Positions 19,546 through 28,025 of a DNA stretch of 64,000 nt are shown in pieces; the stretch's first letter is position 1, and every line of letters begins with the position of its first letter. This DNA is from Methylobacillus caricis (GTDB lineage: Bacteria > Pseudomonadota > Gammaproteobacteria > Burkholderiales > Methylophilaceae). The stretch lies in the NCBI RefSeq assembly GCF_020532705.1, contig NZ_JAJAVD010000001.1, positions 186,001 through 250,000 of the forward strand, given 5' to 3'. The translations under genes were made by a program, and so were the position numbers. The notes beneath the pieces were generated by a model. It saw only the letters and a program-made list of their open reading frames with translations, was not told the origin of the DNA and ran no database searches.

Positions 19546-19551
19546 GTGCCC

Positions 19552-19836
19552 ATGTCTTTTGCCAAGCGGCTATTTGCCTTGCTCAGTGTAGTTGTCTGTT
19601 TGTGTTTGTTTGCGCAACAAGCAGAGCAGGCATATGCCATGGAGTTTGACGGCGTTTCTTTCTCGCACGACACGCATTTCGAGATGGATAATGACCGGGA
19701 GGCTAGCGAGCCAATCTTGGTATTGCATTTGCCGCTTGTACGTCCTGCCTTCTTTTTTGACCTCAAGGCTGCCATTCTGGCGCCAACCTATCACCAGCCA
19801 GATCTCTTCCTGATCACGCGCCCCCCTATAGCCTGA
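19552..19836 (+). CDS. Small exported protein of unknown function upstream of the metal efflux operon
   Basis: This 94-residue protein has a clear signal peptide (SFAKRLFALLSVVVCLCLFA core, cleavage probably after AYA). The short mature part is rich in His, Asp and Glu (for example HDTHFEMDNDREASE) and then hydrophobic. I recognise no family. The ATG at 19552 is preferred over an in-frame ATG at 19516 because it starts directly with the signal peptide. It precedes the CzcCBA-like genes by 277 bases; a role as a periplasmic metal-binding accessory is inferred only from context. Confidence 0.55.
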   Translation: MSFAKRLFALLSVVVCLCLFAQQAEQAYAMEFDGVSFSHDTHFEMDNDREASEPILVLHLPLVRPAFFFDLKAAILAPTYHQPDLFLITRPPIA

Positions 19837-20113
19837 TTGCGTCCGGAAACTGTTGCCGAGGCATGCTGCTACCATGCGACTTCATGAGCAGTGATGTTAA
19901 TACGACTCGGGAGGTTTACCGGTTTTTGTAGTCTGGATATTCTTCATTGCTTGGCCCGACCTTTGCTCTTTAGTATTTTGGTTTTAACACCGAAGGCATA
20001 GTCTATAGTCTTAACAGTATTGATATTCAGGCTCGAATTGCCTGCGAGTACTGGATATGTCAGATAGTCCAGTGCGCACGTAGGATTGCGTTCAATCAAT
20101 CAGTTAGAGTGAC

Positions 20114-21415
20114 ATGAAGATAAAAATAGATTCATATCGGCACAAAGGTAGTGCATTGGCAGGAGCTGCTGTGCTGCGCATACTTACCAAGCAAGTTTTG
20201 CCTCTTATGCTGACCTTTTGCTGCATACAGCCAGCAATGGCGGCTTATACGCTGTCTGACATCATAGAGGGGGCCTTGCAAAATAATCCCGCAGTGGGCA
20301 TTGCGGCTGCCCAGAAAGAGGCTGCTGAAGCTGCCATCACTACGGCTGGCACTTATAGCAACCCTCAAATCGAGGCGGTCATGGGGCCGAGCCGTTACCG
20401 TACTCCAGGTGGGCAGGGCGGGGACCGTAACTGGAATGTAGGTCTTTCGCAGCCTCTGGATTTTCCTGGTGTACGTAATGCCAGGCTGGCGGTGGCCGAA
20501 TCCGGCACCAAGGTTGCTGATGCCGGGACGGAGTTGATCCGGATTGAGCTCAGGACCCGCGTCAAGAATGCATTTTACGATGTATTGCAGCGGCAGGCCG
20601 TGCTCAAGTTGGTTGAGGGTGACCGTAATCTGCTGCAGCAGATCCGCGAGCGCGTGAAGTTGCGGGTGGATGTGGGCGAGTCGCCCAGGTATGAATTGAT
20701 CAAGGCGGATACAGAGGCCTTGGCTGCAGAGCGTGATTACCAGTCCGCTCTGGTGCGAGTGTCAGAGGGCAAGGCCTATTTGCGTGGATTGGTAGGTTCC
20801 AGCATCCCGGTTGAGTACGATTTGGAAGGGGAACTTCCCCTGTCGGACAGCTTGCCGTCATTGGATAGCCTGCGTGCGCAGGTCGTGCAAAGCCCCCAAT
20901 TGTCACAGGCGCGTGCAGCCACGGAGACTGCAGATGCCAGGCTTCGGTTGGAGGAGCGCTTGCGTAATCCGGGCCTCACCCTCAAGGCAAGCATAGAGCA
21001 AGATCCTGACTTGACCCAGATGCGTTTTGGCGTGGCGATTCCGTTGCCGTTGTGGGATCAGCGTAAAGGCCCGATTGCAGCAGCAGCCGCTGATGTCAGG
21101 CAGAGTCAGGCAGTGTTGAGTGACCGGGAACTGGCGTTGCGTCGTGACATGGAGGCAGCCTATCAGCGTTATTTGATCGCACAGCAGCAATTGTCTGCAT
21201 TTGAAAATGGCCTGCTCAGCCAGGCCGAGTCGGTATTGAAAGTGGCGGAGGCGGCTTATCGTTTCGGTGAACGCGGCATCTTGGAGTATATGGATGCGCA
21301 GCGGACTTTCCGCGCAGTGCGCAAGGATTACCTTGCCGCCCGATTTGATTATGTCAGCAGCATGCTGGAAATTGAGCGCCTGCTCGGTACTGAACTTTTG
21401 GAGGTTAAGCCGTAA
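20114..21415 (+). CDS. Outer-membrane factor of a heavy-metal RND efflux system (CzcC-like, TolC family)
   Basis: The 433-residue protein has an extended N-terminus before its signal sequence (core VLPLMLTFCCIQPAMA). Two outer-membrane-efflux repeats follow, with long alpha-helical heptads and FGVAIPLPLWDQRKGPIAAA, a typical CzcC/CusC signature. It would form the trimeric outer-membrane channel. The stop codon overlaps the next gene's ATG (TAATG), so the operon is tightly coupled. The 277-base region upstream (19837-20113) holds no recognised operator. Confidence 0.85.
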   Translation: MKIKIDSYRHKGSALAGAAVLRILTKQVLPLMLTFCCIQPAMAAYTLSDIIEGALQNNPAVGIAAAQKEAAEAAITTAGTYSNPQIEAVMGPSRYRTPGGQGGDRNWNVGLSQPLDFPGVRNARLAVAESGTKVADAGTELIRIELRTRVKNAFYDVLQRQAVLKLVEGDRNLLQQIRERVKLRVDVGESPRYELIKADTEALAAERDYQSALVRVSEGKAYLRGLVGSSIPVEYDLEGELPLSDSLPSLDSLRAQVVQSPQLSQARAATETADARLRLEERLRNPGLTLKASIEQDPDLTQMRFGVAIPLPLWDQRKGPIAAAAADVRQSQAVLSDRELALRRDMEAAYQRYLIAQQQLSAFENGLLSQAESVLKVAEAAYRFGERGILEYMDAQRTFRAVRKDYLAARFDYVSSMLEIERLLGTELLEVKP

Positions 21416-22599
21416 TGTTCCTGAATTCTTTGAATAAAAAATCCCCTGCCGCAATCCCATTCAAATTTGTATTGTCCGGTGTGATGCTGGCGCTGTTCCT
21501 TTCTGCCTGCAAGCCTGCGACAGAAAATGCGGATGAGGCTGAAAAGCAGCCTAATGACCCTAATGTGGTCGAGTTGTCCAAGCTGTTGCAGGAGCAGGTC
21601 AAGCTGGCAACAGTGGGTAAATCCGATATTCGCGAGATATTGCGGGTACCCGGCAGCATCCAGGTGGATGATCAGCGCGTTGCGCGTATTGGAGCATCGG
21701 TGACTGGGCGAATTACTGATATTGATGTAATGCTTGGCCAGGATGTGAAACAGGGGCAAGTGCTGGCTACCTTGAATAGTACTGAGTTGGCACAGAATCA
21801 GTTGCTTTACATCAAGGCCTGGCAGCAAATTGCATTACAAACCAAGGCGGTTGAACGCGCGCGCCAATTATTGGAGGCAGATGTAATTGGCGCTGCAGAA
21901 CTGCAGCGTCGTGAAGCTGAACTGAGCTCTGCCCAGGCAGATCTTTATACCGCCAAGGAGCAATTGCATGTACTGGGCATGTCTGACCAGGCGATTGCTC
22001 AGATCGCCAAGTCCGGGCAGATGCGCTCCTATAGCAGTGTCTATGCACGCCTTGCCGGGACGGTGATCAGTCGCAAGGTCAATCTGGGGCAAGTGGTGCA
22101 ACCAGCCGAAGAGTTGTTTATCGTGGCCGACCTGTCACGTGTCTGGGCGGTGGCAGAGGTGCCTGAGCAGCAGGCAGAGCTGGTGCAAGAAGGGGAGGAT
22201 GTAGATATTGAAATCCCTGCACTGAGCAATCGCAAATTTACCGGCAAGCTCATCTTTGTAGGAGATGTGGTTAATCCATTGACCCGCACGGTAACGGTGC
22301 GTACCGACCTGGTCAATACCGACCACACTATCAAGCCGGATATGCTGGTTTCCATGCTGGTGCAATCCAAGGCAATTGCGCAAATTGCCGTGCCGCGCCG
22401 TGCCGTGGTACGCGAGAATGACAAGGATCATGTGTTTGTCGAGATTGCTCCTAACAAATTCCGCATGCGTGAGATAGAGCTGGGAACGGAGTACCAGGAG
22501 TTTGTTGCCGTGACTGCTGGGCTGGATGAAGGTGAGAAGATCGTGGCGGAAGGCGCTTTCCACTTGAATAACGAACGCAAGCGCAAGGAATTGGAATAG
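21415..22599 (+). CDS. Periplasmic adaptor of the heavy-metal RND efflux system (CzcB-like membrane fusion protein)
   Basis: The 394-residue adaptor has a lipoprotein signal with lipobox LSAC (Cys32). A beta-barrel/lipoyl region includes GRITDIDVMLGQDVKQGQVLATLNS, then an alpha-hairpin (about 125-200) and the second half of the lipoyl domain (VISRKVNLGQVVQPAEELFIVADLSRVW). It links the inner-membrane pump to the outer-membrane channel. No His-rich metal-binding N-terminus is visible. It overlaps the upstream gene by one base and ends two bases before the pump gene. Confidence 0.88.
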   Translation: MFLNSLNKKSPAAIPFKFVLSGVMLALFLSACKPATENADEAEKQPNDPNVVELSKLLQEQVKLATVGKSDIREILRVPGSIQVDDQRVARIGASVTGRITDIDVMLGQDVKQGQVLATLNSTELAQNQLLYIKAWQQIALQTKAVERARQLLEADVIGAAELQRREAELSSAQADLYTAKEQLHVLGMSDQAIAQIAKSGQMRSYSSVYARLAGTVISRKVNLGQVVQPAEELFIVADLSRVWAVAEVPEQQAELVQEGEDVDIEIPALSNRKFTGKLIFVGDVVNPLTRTVTVRTDLVNTDHTIKPDMLVSMLVQSKAIAQIAVPRRAVVRENDKDHVFVEIAPNKFRMREIELGTEYQEFVAVTAGLDEGEKIVAEGAFHLNNERKRKELE

Positions 22600-22601
22600 C
22601 C

Positions 22602-25600
22602 ATGATTGAATCCCTGATTAGAGCTGCGCTCAAGCAGCGCCTCATAGTGGTCGTCGTGGCAATTGCCCTGATGGCCGCGGGGGTGTTTGCTGTGAAGAAG
22701 CTGTCTGTTGATGCATTTCCGGACGTTACCAATGTGCAGGTGCTGATTGCTACACAGGCCACCGGGCGTTCCCCGGAGGAGGTTGAGCGGTTTATTGCGG
22801 TACCCCTGGAAATTGCCATGACAGGTTTGCCCGGCCTGGAGGAAATGCGTTCGCTGAACCGTAACGGCCTGTCGTTGATTACCCTGGTATTTACCGACAA
22901 GACCGATGTCTACTTTGCTCGTCAACTGGTCATGGAGCGGTTGATGGAAGTGATGGAACGCATGCCTGAAGGCGTGACGCCGATTCTTGGGCCCGTGGCA
23001 ACCGGCTTGGGCGAGGTGTATCAATTCACGCTGGAAAAACCAAGCGATGGTAACAAGGAGTTATCCCAGGAGGAATTGACCGAGCGTCGCTCCATTCAGG
23101 ACTGGGTAGTGCGCCCGTTGTTACGAGGTATCCCCGGCATTGCTGAAATCAATTCCCAGGGGGGGTATGTCAAGCAGTACCAGGCATTGGTCAATCCTGA
23201 CAGGATGAATCACTATGGCCTCAAGTTGCATGACGTCTATATGGCATTGGCACGTAACAACGCAAACAGCGGCGGCGGGGTTCTGCCACACTATGCCGAA
23301 CAGTATTTGATCCGTGGTGTTGGCCTGATCCAGAATCTGGAAGATATCCGTAATATCGTGCTCAAGGAGCAAGGTGGCGTACCTGTTTACATGCGGGATG
23401 TCGCCGAGGTGCAGCTAGGGTATGAAGTGCGTGTCGGCGCTGTGGTCAAGAATGGCTATACCGAATCTGTCGGCGGTATTGTCATTATGATGCGTGGCGG
23501 GAATGCGAAAGAGGTTGTAAGCCGGGTCAAGGCGCGCGTCAAGGAAATCAACGAGCAGGGCATGTTGCCCAGCGGCCTGCAAATCGTGCCCTATTATGAT
23601 AGAAGCGAGCTGGTGGATGCGTCACTGAAGACCGTGACCAAGGTGCTGATTGAAGGCATTATCCTCGTGATCATCATCCTGTTCCTGTTCCTTGGTGATG
23701 TGCGCTCAAGCCTGATCGTGGTGTCCACATTGATCCTGACACCGCTGATTACCTTCATGGCGATGAACTATTACGGCATTTCTGCCAACCTGATGTCGCT
23801 TGGCGGGTTGGCCATTGCGATTGGCCTGATGGTTGATGGCTCCGTGGTAGTGGTGGAAAATGCCTTCCACCATTTGGGGCATCGGCCTGGCGAAAGCAAA
23901 ATCAGGGTGGTGCTGGAGGCTGCTACCGAGGTTGGCACCCCAGTGCTGTTTGGCGTAGGCATCATTATCCTGGTGTTCCTGCCCTTGATGACCCTGCAAG
24001 GGATGGAGGGCAAGATGTTTGCTCCGTTGGCGTTGACCATTGCCATTGCCCTGTTTATTTCGCTGATCATCTCCCTCACCTTATCACCTGTCCTGTGCTC
24101 CTATATTCTCAAGGGGGGCAGCGGAGAAGATACCCGCCTGATCCAGGCGATCAAGCGTCCCTACCTGCGCATGCTGAATTGGGCGCTCAAGCACGACAAG
24201 CTGACGATCATTACGGCTACCCTGGTCTTTATCGGTACCATACTTTTGGTACCTTTCCTGGGAACGTCTTTTATTCCGGAAATGAAGGAAGGATCGATTG
24301 TGCCGGGGATCAACCGGGTGCCGAATATTTCGCTTGAGGAATCTATCAAGATGGAAAACGACGCCATGCGCCTGATCATGGAGAAGGTGCCGGGTGTCAA
24401 ATCAGCGGTATCCGGTGTTGGCCGTGGTGAAAGCCCGGCTGATCCACAAAGCCAGAACGAGTCTACGCCCATTATCAGCCTCAAGCCGCGTGATGAGTGG
24501 CCGGAAGGCTGGACCCAGGATGATATCGCGGAAAAAATGCGTACCGTGCTGGAGGAATCCTTGCCAGGTGTGCAGATCGTCATGGCCCAGCCAATTTCTG
24601 ACCGTGTTGATGAGCTGTTGACAGGCGTTCGTGCTGATGTGGCAGTGAAGATTTTTGGTGAGGACATGGATCTGCTCAAGGCCAAGGCCGATGAAATCTC
24701 GCGTATTGCAGGCGGCGTGACAGGGGCGACGGAAATCAAGGTAGAGAAAGTCTCGGGCCAGCAGTACCTCAACATCACGGTGGATAGGCATGCGATTGCA
24801 CGCCATGGCATCAATGCTTCTGATGTGCATGACGTGATCGAAACCGCTATTGGGGGCAAGATTGCGACTGAAATCTATGAAGGGCAACGTAGATTCAGCG
24901 CTGCGGTACGTTTCCCGGCGAGTTTCCGTGACAATATCGCAGCTATCAAGAATATCCTCATTACTTCACCCAATGGCTCACGGGTAGCGCTGGAAGATCT
25001 GGCCAAGATAGAGGTGAAAGACGGTCCGGCACAGATCAGCCGGGAACTGGCCAAGCGCCGTGTTGTGGTCGGCATTAACGTGAAGGATAGGGACCTGGGC
25101 GGTTTTGTAGCCGAATTGCAGCAGGTATTGACCAAGCAATTGAAGCTGCCGGAAAGCTATTACCTGGAGTTTGGCGGCCAGTTCCAGAATATGGAGCGTG
25201 CCATGGGGCACTTGATGGTGATTATTCCGGTAACCATAGGAGCAATTTTCTTCCTGCTGTTCCTGCTGTTTAACTCCGTGCGTTATGCCGCCATGATCAT
25301 CATGGTGCTGCCATTTGCCTCCATCGGCGGTATCATCGCATTATTCCTGACCGGTGAATATCTCTCGGTGCCGGCTTCGGTTGGGTTTATTGCATTGTGG
25401 GGGATTGCTGTGTTGAATGGTGTCGTACTGGTCTCTTATATCCGCAGCCTGCGGGATGAGGGAATGAGCCAGAGCGAGGCTATTGTGAAAGGATGTACGC
25501 AGCGTTTCCGCCCTGTGATGATGACGGCAACTGTTGCCTTGCTGGCCCTGGTGCCGTTCTTGTTTGCTACCGGGCCGGGTTCTGAAATTCAGCGGCCATT

Positions 25601-25703
25601 GGCGATTGTGGTGATTGGCGGCCTGATTACTTCTACGTTGTTGACGTTGGTGGTTGTGCCTACTTTGTATCGCAAGTTTGAAGAAAAACGAATAGAAGCC
25701 TGA
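22602..25703 (+). CDS. Heavy-metal RND efflux pump, inner-membrane subunit (CzcA/CusA family)
   Basis: The 1033-residue proton-driven pump has the twelve-helix RND layout with two large periplasmic loops. The N-terminus reads KKLSVDAFPDVTNVQVLI, typical of HME-RND proteins. Helix 4 has GGLAIAIGLMVDGSVVVVEN, carrying the acidic residue of the proton relay. The motif differs from the textbook CzcA DFG form and from the CusA VDAAIVMIEN form, so the exported ion (zinc/cobalt/cadmium versus nickel or copper) cannot be assigned. It is followed after 10 bases by a PII-like gene. Confidence 0.9.
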   Translation: MIESLIRAALKQRLIVVVVAIALMAAGVFAVKKLSVDAFPDVTNVQVLIATQATGRSPEEVERFIAVPLEIAMTGLPGLEEMRSLNRNGLSLITLVFTDKTDVYFARQLVMERLMEVMERMPEGVTPILGPVATGLGEVYQFTLEKPSDGNKELSQEELTERRSIQDWVVRPLLRGIPGIAEINSQGGYVKQYQALVNPDRMNHYGLKLHDVYMALARNNANSGGGVLPHYAEQYLIRGVGLIQNLEDIRNIVLKEQGGVPVYMRDVAEVQLGYEVRVGAVVKNGYTESVGGIVIMMRGGNAKEVVSRVKARVKEINEQGMLPSGLQIVPYYDRSELVDASLKTVTKVLIEGIILVIIILFLFLGDVRSSLIVVSTLILTPLITFMAMNYYGISANLMSLGGLAIAIGLMVDGSVVVVENAFHHLGHRPGESKIRVVLEAATEVGTPVLFGVGIIILVFLPLMTLQGMEGKMFAPLALTIAIALFISLIISLTLSPVLCSYILKGGSGEDTRLIQAIKRPYLRMLNWALKHDKLTIITATLVFIGTILLVPFLGTSFIPEMKEGSIVPGINRVPNISLEESIKMENDAMRLIMEKVPGVKSAVSGVGRGESPADPQSQNESTPIISLKPRDEWPEGWTQDDIAEKMRTVLEESLPGVQIVMAQPISDRVDELLTGVRADVAVKIFGEDMDLLKAKADEISRIAGGVTGATEIKVEKVSGQQYLNITVDRHAIARHGINASDVHDVIETAIGGKIATEIYEGQRRFSAAVRFPASFRDNIAAIKNILITSPNGSRVALEDLAKIEVKDGPAQISRELAKRRVVVGINVKDRDLGGFVAELQQVLTKQLKLPESYYLEFGGQFQNMERAMGHLMVIIPVTIGAIFFLLFLLFNSVRYAAMIIMVLPFASIGGIIALFLTGEYLSVPASVGFIALWGIAVLNGVVLVSYIRSLRDEGMSQSEAIVKGCTQRFRPVMMTATVALLALVPFLFATGPGSEIQRPLAIVVIGGLITSTLLTLVVVPTLYRKFEEKRIEA

Positions 25704-25713
25704 GGGAATTGAA

Positions 25714-26049
25714 ATGAAAGAGATTAAAGCAGTAATACCGCCGCAACGCTTGCCCAAAATTCGCTCAGCCCTGCGTAACATCAAGGGTTTTCCCGGGATG
25801 ACTGTCAGCAAGGTGGAGGGCTGCGGTCACCATGTGGCACGTCCTACACAGGGAATACGTGAAGAGCTGACGGATTACAGCCCTAAGGTTCGAGTGGAGA
25901 TTGTTGCGCCGGACGAGTTAGTGGAGGGCATTCTGCAAGTGCTGGTGGAAGTTGGCCATACCGCCCAGATCGGTGACGGGATCGTCTGGGTGACGAATGT
26001 CGAACGTATGATCAGGCTTTCAGAGCAGGTGATTGTCCTGGATTGCTGA
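25714..26049 (+). CDS. PII-like signalling protein linked to the metal efflux operon
   Basis: The 111-residue protein has the PII fold pattern: MKEIKAVIPPQRLPKIRSAL, KVEGCGHHVARP at the T-loop base, SPKVRVEIVAPDELVE and a C-terminal GDGIVWVTNVERMIRLSEQ. Aligning SPKVRVE with the GlnB motif puts Glu where the uridylylated Tyr51 normally sits, so GlnD-type modification is unlikely. The T-loop adds paired His residues (GHH). A PII subgroup next to heavy-metal efflux genes is known. I infer a metal or nucleotide sensor acting on the pump rather than nitrogen control. It ends the operon. Confidence 0.82.
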   Translation: MKEIKAVIPPQRLPKIRSALRNIKGFPGMTVSKVEGCGHHVARPTQGIREELTDYSPKVRVEIVAPDELVEGILQVLVEVGHTAQIGDGIVWVTNVERMIRLSEQVIVLDC

Positions 26050-26078
26050 TCAAGGCGATTCGTTATTTGCAAAATTAA

Positions 26079-26103
26079 GGGGCTCCATCTGGAGCCTTTT
26101 TTT
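26079..26103 (+). terminator. Rho-independent terminator after the metal efflux operon
   Basis: The stem GGCTCC/GGAGCC with a 4-base ATCT loop is followed by seven T residues. It closes the CzcCBA-PII unit. Confidence 0.88.
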
Positions 26104-26135
26104 ATGGTGGTGCTTTGTACAGAATTCGTATAAAT

Positions 26136-26151
26136 TATACTTAATTGTATA
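26136..26151 (+). promoter_or_regulatory. Operator-like inverted repeat TATAC-N6-GTATA upstream of the ferredoxin gene
   Basis: TATAC (26136-26140) and GTATA (26147-26151) are separated by TTAATT. The repeat overlaps a plausible -10 (TATAAG, 26148-26153) and lies 15 bases before the ferredoxin start. The same spaced repeat occurs in the promoter of the next gene. Confidence 0.55.
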
Positions 26152-26166
26152 AGTAATTGGATTGTG

Positions 26167-26427
26167 ATGCATAAGCTTCAGGTTTGTGTAATGGCTAGGC
26201 CTGGCCCTGGCGCAAGTTGCGGCAAGTATCATGGCGATCATTTGCTGGCGGTCTTGACTGATGCTGTTAGTGCGGCGGCAGTGCCGGTCATAGTCGAGCC
26301 AGTCAAGTGTCTGCTTTATTGTCAGCAAGGGCCTAATGTGAGGCTTTTGCCGGAAGGAAAGATATGGCACAAGGTGGATAGCGCTAAAGTAGAGGAAATA
26401 ATAAGTAAAATCAGCACCCTTAAATAA
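26167..26427 (+). CDS. Small [2Fe-2S] thioredoxin-like ferredoxin
   Basis: This 86-residue protein has four Cys in the arrangement of thioredoxin-like [2Fe-2S] ferredoxins: Cys7, Cys18 (after GPGAS), Cys48 and Cys52. It also has the hallmark CxxxC-QQGPNV and a LPEGKIWHKVDSAKVEEII tail similar to NuoE/HoxE C-terminal lobes. It probably transfers electrons in the cytoplasm or acts as a redox sensor; the partner is unknown. The ATG at 26167 is used; a GTG directly before it is an alternative. The gene has its own promoter region with a TATAC-N6-GTATA operator. Confidence 0.72.
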   Translation: MHKLQVCVMARPGPGASCGKYHGDHLLAVLTDAVSAAAVPVIVEPVKCLLYCQQGPNVRLLPEGKIWHKVDSAKVEEIISKISTLK

Positions 26428-26429
26428 TA

Positions 26430-26460
26430 TTGAAATAATATACAGATCTGTATATTATTT
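26430..26460 (+). promoter_or_regulatory. Promoter with 28-base perfect palindrome operator
   Basis: TTGAAA (26430-26435), a 17-base spacer and TATTAT (26453-26458) form a near-consensus promoter. The region 26433-26460 is an uninterrupted perfect palindrome (left half AAATAATATACAGA). It contains TATAC-AGATCT-GTATA (26439-26454), which covers the spacer and the start of the -10. This geometry suits a dimeric repressor. Confidence 0.65.
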
Positions 26461-26538
26461 GGATGCTTGATCCCAAGTCTCAGTGGGTTCAGGCATGGAG
26501 TGTGGCGATATGGCCGATATTAAAATTGAGGGGGAAAT

Positions 26539-26940
26539 ATGGATATCTTGTTGGTAGCTGCAGGTGGGATGATCATTGCAGTCTTGAGCATGGCATGGCT
26601 GGGTACCTTTGCGCGCTGGTTTGTGATTGCTGGTATAGATGGCGGATTGGTCAAGGACTATGGCGTGTTGATCAAGGCGCATATCGATTTTGTCCTGATG
26701 TCGCTGTATTGTCTGGGCATCTATGCTGCTGCCAAAGCAGCAGGGGTTGAGATTCCCGTATTGGCCTGCTGGCTGATTGCGATTGGAGGTTTTACCAATC
26801 CTGGTGTATTTGTCATTGCAGCATTTAAACCTGACTTTTGGCAGGTAATGTGGGTCAAGGTCTACACCGCGCTTAGTTTTATCGTAACCACGGTGGGTTT
26901 TATCTGGGCTGCCTCGGTATTGATAGGCAAGGCTTTCTAA
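26539..26940 (+). CDS. Four-helix membrane protein, possibly related to styrene-oxide isomerase / HabA-type proteins
   Basis: The 133-residue protein has four predicted helices (about 2-20, 47-66, 74-96, 106-128). Motifs are KAHIDFVLMSLY (His48) at the second helix and GGFTNPGVFVIAAF at the third. These resemble the (R/K)AH and SN-x-GF positions of small membrane heme proteins such as styrene oxide isomerase, but this is a weak visual match. AGGGGGAAAT before the ATG is a good ribosome site. The upstream palindrome operator matches that of the ferredoxin gene, so the two are probably co-regulated. Confidence 0.55.
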   Translation: MDILLVAAGGMIIAVLSMAWLGTFARWFVIAGIDGGLVKDYGVLIKAHIDFVLMSLYCLGIYAAAKAAGVEIPVLACWLIAIGGFTNPGVFVIAAFKPDFWQVMWVKVYTALSFIVTTVGFIWAASVLIGKAF

Positions 26941-27006
26941 GTATTTATCCAATGGCAGCAGTGGATGGGTGCGGCATGAGAGGGGTTTTCCGGTAAAATC
27001 CGTCTC

Positions 27007-28020
27007 ATGCTTTATTCACTTGCCAAACCATTGTTGTTCAAACTGGACGCGGAGCGCGCCCATGATTTCACCCTCAGGAACCTGAAGCGGGCTGAAAGGT
27101 CCGGACTGTTGAACCTTTATCCGCGTCCTGCCAAGTGTAAGGCACGCCAGGTGATGGGTATCAGCTTCCCCAATCCGGTGGGACTGGCAGCAGGCCTTGA
27201 TAAGAATGGGGCTTATATAGATGGGTTGGCAGCCCTGGGATTTGGTTTTATCGAAATAGGTACGATTACACCACGTCCTCAGCCTGGCAATTCCAAGCCT
27301 CGCATGTTCCGTATTCCGGAGGCGGAGGGAGTCATCAACAGGTTCGGTTTCAATAATCTGGGGGTGGATGCTCTGCTGCAGAATGTTGCCGCCGCCAGGT
27401 ATCAAGGCGTACTCGGTATCAATATAGGTAAAAACTTTGATACGCCCAACGAGCGGGCATTAGATGATTACCTGGTCTGTATGCGCAAGGTATATGCACA
27501 CGCGCATTACATTACCGTCAATATCTCTTCGCCCAATACCAAAAACCTGCGCCAATTACAGGAAAAAGAGGCGCTCGCTGGCCTCTTGCAGGCGCTCAAG
27601 CTGGAACAGCAGGTACTAGCCGACCGGGTTGGCCGATATGTGCCGGTTACGCTCAAGATTGCCCCTGACCTCGACGCAATTCAGATTGCCGATATCGCCG
27701 GGCTTCTGATGCAGTATCGTTTTGATGGCGTGATTGCCACCAATACCACGCTTTCGAGGGATGAGGTACAGGGCTTGCCGCATGCGGAAGAGGCGGGCGG
27801 TCTTTCCGGGGCGCCGGTGCGGGAGAGATCCACAGCAGTGATCAGGGCATTGGCAGGCCATTTGGCGGGTGCCTTGCCCATTATCGGGGTCGGTGGCATC
27901 TTGAGCGGTGATGATGCTGTCGCCAAGATTGAGGCTGGAGCCAGCCTGGTACAACTCTACAGTGGGCTGGTATATCGTGGTCCGGTGCTGATCGACGAAG
28001 TCTGTCGTAAGCTGGGCTAG
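27007..28020 (+). CDS. pyrD: Dihydroorotate dehydrogenase (quinone), class 2
   Basis: PyrD oxidises dihydroorotate to orotate with quinone as acceptor, the fourth step of pyrimidine synthesis, at the inner membrane. The 337-residue protein begins with the amphipathic membrane-binding helices ([20 protein letters not shown]). It has [47 protein letters not shown] with the class 2 catalytic Ser, and [27 protein letters not shown] for FMN phosphate. No Shine-Dalgarno precedes the ATG, and a TAAAAT element (26994-26999) sits 7 bases upstream. An 8-base inverted repeat (26974-26981 with 27003-27010) spans the start codon. Confidence 0.95.
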   Translation: MLYSLAKPLLFKLDAERAHDFTLRNLKRAERSGLLNLYPRPAKCKARQVMGISFPNPVGLAAGLDKNGAYIDGLAALGFGFIEIGTITPRPQPGNSKPRMFRIPEAEGVINRFGFNNLGVDALLQNVAAARYQGVLGINIGKNFDTPNERALDDYLVCMRKVYAHAHYITVNISSPNTKNLRQLQEKEALAGLLQALKLEQQVLADRVGRYVPVTLKIAPDLDAIQIADIAGLLMQYRFDGVIATNTTLSRDEVQGLPHAEEAGGLSGAPVRERSTAVIRALAGHLAGALPIIGVGGILSGDDAVAKIEAGASLVQLYSGLVYRGPVLIDEVCRKLG

Positions 28021-28025
28021 CTTGT

